Shown here: positions 5,662 to 8,525 of the stretch, one piece after another | Layout: each line of letters opens with the position of its first letter | Numbering within the stretch: the stretch's first letter is position 1 | DNA from: JAVJSD01 sp040219575 | Lineage (GTDB): Bacteria; Planctomycetota; Planctomycetia; Pirellulales; Pirellulaceae | DNA: 8,525 nucleotides | Reading direction: 5' to 3' | Assembly (NCBI GenBank): GCA_040219575.1 | Contig: JAVJSD010000040.1 | Coordinates: forward strand, 1 to 8,525 | Made by a program: the position numbers and the translations under genes | The notes under the pieces: generated by a model | What the model was told of the DNA's origin: nothing | Databases searched by the model: none | What the model saw: the letters and a program-made list of their open reading frames with translations, nothing else

Positions 5662-6957
5662 ATGAATCAAAACACCGACAGTCACCGCGTGAGGAGCTTC
5701 TGCCTTTCAGGGGAAGAGGCTCCGGCGACGAAGAACCAAGAGGTTGCATGGCTCGACGAGGCTGGTGCGCTCGTCGCTCCGGCCTCAACCGACCAGCGGG
5801 CTTCCGAGGGGGATCGCGAAGACGTCGTCCTGCTCGTTGACGACGAACCCGGAGTGCTGCAGGCGCTGTCGCGAAATTTACGCCGGCAACCGTATCGCCT
5901 CTACACCGTACGCTCGGCGGCGGAAGCCGTGGACGTGATCAAGTCGCGGCCGGTCGATCTGGTCGTCACCGATGAAGCGATGCCCGGCATGCGCGGAACA
6001 GAGTTCTTGGGGTGGGTCGCCAGTGAGTATCCAGAGATTGTACGGATCATGCTGACCGGCAAGCCCAGCGTCGAGGCGATGATGCAGGCCGTCAACCACG
6101 GTGAGGTGTATCGGTTTCTCACCAAACCGTGCGAGGTCGTCAGCCTGGCGATGACCATCCGCACCGGGCTGGAGCATAAACGCCTTGTGACGCAGAACCG
6201 CGAGTTGCTGGATCTGACGCAGCGGCAGCTCGCCGAACTTGAGCGTTCGAACCGCCAGTTGGAGCAGTTCGCCATGGTGGTTTCGCACGACATCCGCGCC
6301 CCGCTGCAGACCATCCGCAGCTACTGCGAACTCGTGCAGGACGTCGCCGGAGAGCATTTGAGCGCCGAGGCGGCGAACTTTCTCGAGGAGGCCGTCGGCG
6401 GCGCCGACCGGATGGGCCGACTCGTCGAGGACATTTTGGAGTACTCGCGAATCAGGCGGACGCCCCAGCGTTTGGAGAGCGTCGACCTTGGGCAGGCGGC
6501 CAATACGGCTGTGGAGGATATCTCCTCTCTGTTGCGGGAAAAAAACGGACGCGTTATCGTCGCAAAGACGCTTCCGACCGTCCTGGGGTGCAAAGCCCGG
6601 TTGCAACAGCTTTTTCAGAATCTGCTCGGCAACGCGCTGAAATTCTGCACCGACCGTTCGCCGCGCGTGCTGGTCACCGCCGAGAATCTCGCCGGCGAGT
6701 GGAGAATCTGCGTGGAGGACAACGGAGTCGGGATTGCGCCGGAGGAACAGGTCAACGTCTTTGAGGCATTTTGCCGAGGGGCGAAGTCCCACGCTGTCGA
6801 AGGGAGCGGCCTCGGTTTGGCCACCTGTAAACAGATCGTCCAGCAACATGGGGGACGAATCTGGCTGCAGTCGGAGCCCGGCGAGGGAACGCGGATCTAC
6901 TTCACGTTGTCGGGATGCACGAGCGGTTCCAATTGCCACGGCACTGCAGATCCGTAA
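5662..6957 (+). CDS. Hybrid REC-HisKA-HATPase histidine kinase, phytochrome-kinase-like core
   Basis: A soluble 431-residue receiver-kinase. An unusual leader of about 50 residues with no recognisable domain precedes REC (about 54-175): Asp60/Asp61, phospho-acceptor Asp104 in VVTDEAMPGM, Thr132 and Lys155-Pro-Cys. A helical linker (172-203) joins it to HisKA with FAMVVSHDIRAPLQTI (His209), the H-box style of phytochrome-like kinases and unlike the HEINTP type of the other kinases here. HATPase has an N-box (NLLGNALKF, Asn324), G1 (EDNGVGI, Asp353-Gly357) and G2 (GSGLGLAT, Gly381-Gly385), so it looks functional. The start at 5662 is eight bases after the previous stop and is not preceded by a clear ribosome binding site; the frame is open upstream to an ATG at 5536, but that would overlap the previous gene by 118 bases. 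A start further in, closer to REC, is also possible. It is probably co-transcribed with the three genes before it. Confidence 0.9.
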   Translation: MNQNTDSHRVRSFCLSGEEAPATKNQEVAWLDEAGALVAPASTDQRASEGDREDVVLLVDDEPGVLQALSRNLRRQPYRLYTVRSAAEAVDVIKSRPVDLVVTDEAMPGMRGTEFLGWVASEYPEIVRIMLTGKPSVEAMMQAVNHGEVYRFLTKPCEVVSLAMTIRTGLEHKRLVTQNRELLDLTQRQLAELERSNRQLEQFAMVVSHDIRAPLQTIRSYCELVQDVAGEHLSAEAANFLEEAVGGADRMGRLVEDILEYSRIRRTPQRLESVDLGQAANTAVEDISSLLREKNGRVIVAKTLPTVLGCKARLQQLFQNLLGNALKFCTDRSPRVLVTAENLAGEWRICVEDNGVGIAPEEQVNVFEAFCRGAKSHAVEGSGLGLATCKQIVQQHGGRIWLQSEPGEGTRIYFTLSGCTSGSNCHGTADP

Positions 6958-7043
6958 AGCCCACTTTTACGCTTTGGGCACTTGCTTCGGACGCTCACGT
7001 CGCAAGATGCGCAAAGCAGCCTCAATTGATCGATCCGTGTCCT

Positions 7044-8525
7044 ATGAAAATTACAGGCCAGGCCAGTGCGACGATAGAGAACATCACTCTCGCCCGTCCT
7101 TGCGAGAACGTGGTCGCCGACTTGCTGGCGGTCAACCGGTTGCACAAAAGCCTGTTTGCCTGCCAGACGGTGGAGAGCGTCGCGAAGACGATGACCTACA
7201 CGCTGGTGCGAGATTTCGGGGCGTACTTCGCCCGGTTGTGGCTGGTGCGGGAGGGCGATGTTTGCGGCGATTGCGCCTTGGTGGGGCACTGTCGTGATCG
7301 CGCGATCTGCCTGCACCTGATCGCCAGTTCCGGCTACTACTCCCAAATCGACGGTACCCACCGGCGCATTCCGCTGGGGAGTTTCAAGATCGGCCAGATC
7401 GCCGGTACCGGGGAAAGAGTGATCACCAACGACGTTCTCTCCGATGAACGGATCCACAATCACGGCTGGGCGCGCGAGCACCGCCTACGCTCCTTCGCCG
7501 GCTTCCCTTTGATCTGCGACGGTCGGCCTATGGGCGTGTTGGCCATGTTCTCGCAGGAGGAGTTGCCCAATCACCTGCTGGAGATCCTCGAACTTCTTTC
7601 GCAGATTGGAGTGGCGGCCTTGACAGCGGTCGCGGAACGCAACGCGATCGATAGGGTCCGCCGCGAGCGAGAAGAGCATACACGGGCCATCGTAGACACG
7701 CTGGGGGAAGGGGTTCTCACCACGCGCTCGAACGGCAGGATCGAGTCGGTGAATCGGGCGGCGCTGGGAATGTTCGGCTACCGCTCCGAGGAAATCGTGG
7801 GGCGAAACATCTCGCTGCTGATTCCGACGCTCGGTCTCGACGACACACCAACCGACCGCTCTCGCTCGCCCAGTCGCTCCAACCGCCGTGAATTTGAAGG
7901 TCGTCGTCGGGACGGAAGCCCGCTGCCCGTCCAGATAACGCTCGGGGAGTTTACTGGTTGCGGCAGACGCACGTTGACGGCCGTCGTCCACGATCTGACG
8001 GAGCGCAAGCAGCTAGAGTGTGAACTCGTACAGGCCCACAAGCTGGAAGCGGTCGGCCAGCTTGCCGCCGGGATCGCACATGAGATCAATACCCCGAATC
8101 AGTACGTTTCCGACAACGTCCATTTCCTCCAGGGAGCTTTCCAGGAGCTTCTCGCTGTCTTGTCCATCGCTCGAAGAATTGCGGCGGTAGCCGAGGAAGG
8201 GGAGATTCCATCCCCACTTCTGCAGGAATTTCAAACCTCTGCTTCCCAAGCTGATATCGATTATCTGCAAGAGGAAATTCCCTGCTCGCTCGAGCAATCG
8301 CTGGAAGGACTTGAGCACATCGCCAGAATCGTGCGGGCGATGAAGGCCTTCTCCCATCCCGGCACGGAAGACAAATCGCCGATCGATCTCAACGCGGCGA
8401 TCGACACCAGCATCACCGTATCGCGCAACGAGTGGAAATACGTGGCCGACATGGAGACCGACCTTGATCCCGAGCTTCCCCCGGTGCCGGCGCTTCCAGG
8501 CGAGATCAACCAAGTGCTGCTGAAC
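7044..8525 (+). CDS. Cytosolic GAF-PAS sensor histidine kinase with cysteine-rich GAF insert, C-terminus cut off
   Basis: A soluble sensor kinase, open for 494 codons to the last base of the window. GAF covers about residues 25-205 and contains a cysteine cluster C74-x2-C77-x5-C83-x5-C89-x-H91, followed by LHLIASSGYYSQIDGTHRR and IPLGSFKIGQIA. PAS covers about 210-335 (EGVLTTRSNGRIESVNRAAL, then GYRSEEIVGRNISLLIP) and ends in the usual HDLTERK. HisKA has GIAHEINTPNQYVSDNVHFL (His346). The sequence stops at LPGEINQVLLN, just where the HATPase N-box begins, so N, G1, F and G2 boxes are not seen. The start is the first ATG in this frame after the previous stop (86 bases downstream); no clear ribosome binding site precedes it, so the start is less certain. 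The four cysteines could bind zinc or an iron-sulfur cluster, making this a possible metal or redox sensor, but that is inference. The last 47 codons are identical to those of the minus-strand kinase at the other end. Confidence 0.9.
   Translation, partial: MKITGQASATIENITLARPCENVVADLLAVNRLHKSLFACQTVESVAKTMTYTLVRDFGAYFARLWLVREGDVCGDCALVGHCRDRAICLHLIASSGYYSQIDGTHRRIPLGSFKIGQIAGTGERVITNDVLSDERIHNHGWAREHRLRSFAGFPLICDGRPMGVLAMFSQEELPNHLLEILELLSQIGVAALTAVAERNAIDRVRREREEHTRAIVDTLGEGVLTTRSNGRIESVNRAALGMFGYRSEEIVGRNISLLIPTLGLDDTPTDRSRSPSRSNRREFEGRRRDGSPLPVQITLGEFTGCGRRTLTAVVHDLTERKQLECELVQAHKLEAVGQLAAGIAHEINTPNQYVSDNVHFLQGAFQELLAVLSIARRIAAVAEEGEIPSPLLQEFQTSASQADIDYLQEEIPCSLEQSLEGLEHIARIVRAMKAFSHPGTEDKSPIDLNAAIDTSITVSRNEWKYVADMETDLDPELPPVPALPGEINQVLLN
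8385..8525. repeat. Right arm of perfect 141-bp terminal inverted repeat
   Basis: This is the exact reverse complement of bases 1-141 and encodes the same 47 residues in the plus-strand GAF-PAS kinase. It is an arm of shared kinase coding sequence, not an insertion-sequence end: no transposase or target duplication is visible. The perfect match stops at a sharp boundary and reaches the window edge. Confidence 0.97.

Noticed and set aside
5878..6939. Long minus-strand open frame of 353 codons opposite the fourth receiver-kinase
   Set aside because: It mirrors the codons of the plus-strand kinase, with no recognisable domain and no start signal.
6958..7043. Possible terminator hairpin after the fourth receiver-kinase (GCCCA ... 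TGGGC)
   Set aside because: The stem is only five base pairs with a long loop and no following T-tract; it is too weak to call, and the next gene may be read through.
1..8525. Terminal inverted repeats of a transposon or insertion sequence
   Set aside because: The repeat arms are in-frame kinase coding sequence and the block between them has no transposase, integrase or target-site duplication.
1..8525. tRNA, rRNA, CRISPR arrays or riboswitches
   Set aside because: No cloverleaf, no regularly spaced repeats and no known riboswitch core were seen; almost all of the window is protein-coding.

Overview
This window is a dense block of two-component signalling genes and contains nothing metabolic. 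It is GC-rich, has little non-coding DNA, and its genes often overlap by four bases (ATGA). The protein types fit a free-living bacterium with a large signalling repertoire. They are a REC-HDOD protein, a REC protein with a catalytically degenerate HD-GYP-type domain, kinases with an H-box of the form HEINTPxQ(Y/F)(V/I)SDN, and a GAF domain with a four-cysteine insert. Such proteins are common in Planctomycetes and in some delta- and gammaproteobacteria. A planctomycete is my best guess, but no marker gene here settles it.

Layout. (1) 1-1644, minus strand: a membrane-bound histidine kinase (two membrane segments, helical sensor, PAS, HisKA), cut off by the left edge inside its ATPase domain. 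(2) 1645-1980: a divergent intergenic region with two hairpins, a short direct repeat and a candidate minus-strand promoter. (3) 1981-6957, plus strand: a tight four-gene run, REC-HisKA-HATPase kinase, REC-HDOD, REC-degenerate HD-GYP, and REC-HisKA-HATPase kinase. The first three genes overlap by four bases and the fourth follows after eight. (4) 7044-8525, plus strand: a soluble GAF-PAS-HisKA kinase, cut off by the right edge at exactly the same residue of its ATPase domain as the left-hand kinase.

The most striking structural feature is that the first 141 bases and the last 141 bases are perfect inverted copies of each other. They are the same 47 codons of the two flanking kinases. Identity falls sharply at base 142, to 8 differences in the next 49 bases. 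That length equals the largest default k-mer of the MEGAHIT assembler, so the window is probably a complete metagenomic contig that ends where two kinase paralogues enter a shared, unresolved sequence. The shared sequence itself is probably real and implies recent duplication or gene conversion. If it is a true chromosomal inverted repeat, recombination across it could invert the whole block and exchange the C-terminal parts of the two kinases.

How the genes may work together (inference): two outer kinases, one sensing through the membrane and one in the cytosol through a cysteine-rich GAF domain, have nearly the same phosphotransfer core. A third kinase with the same kind of core (1981-3267) has its own N-terminal receiver. 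The four receivers in the cluster feed kinase, HDOD or HD-GYP-like modules, and none is joined to a DNA-binding domain. The output is therefore likely to be protein-protein signalling or c-di-GMP-type signalling, not direct transcription control by a gene in this window.
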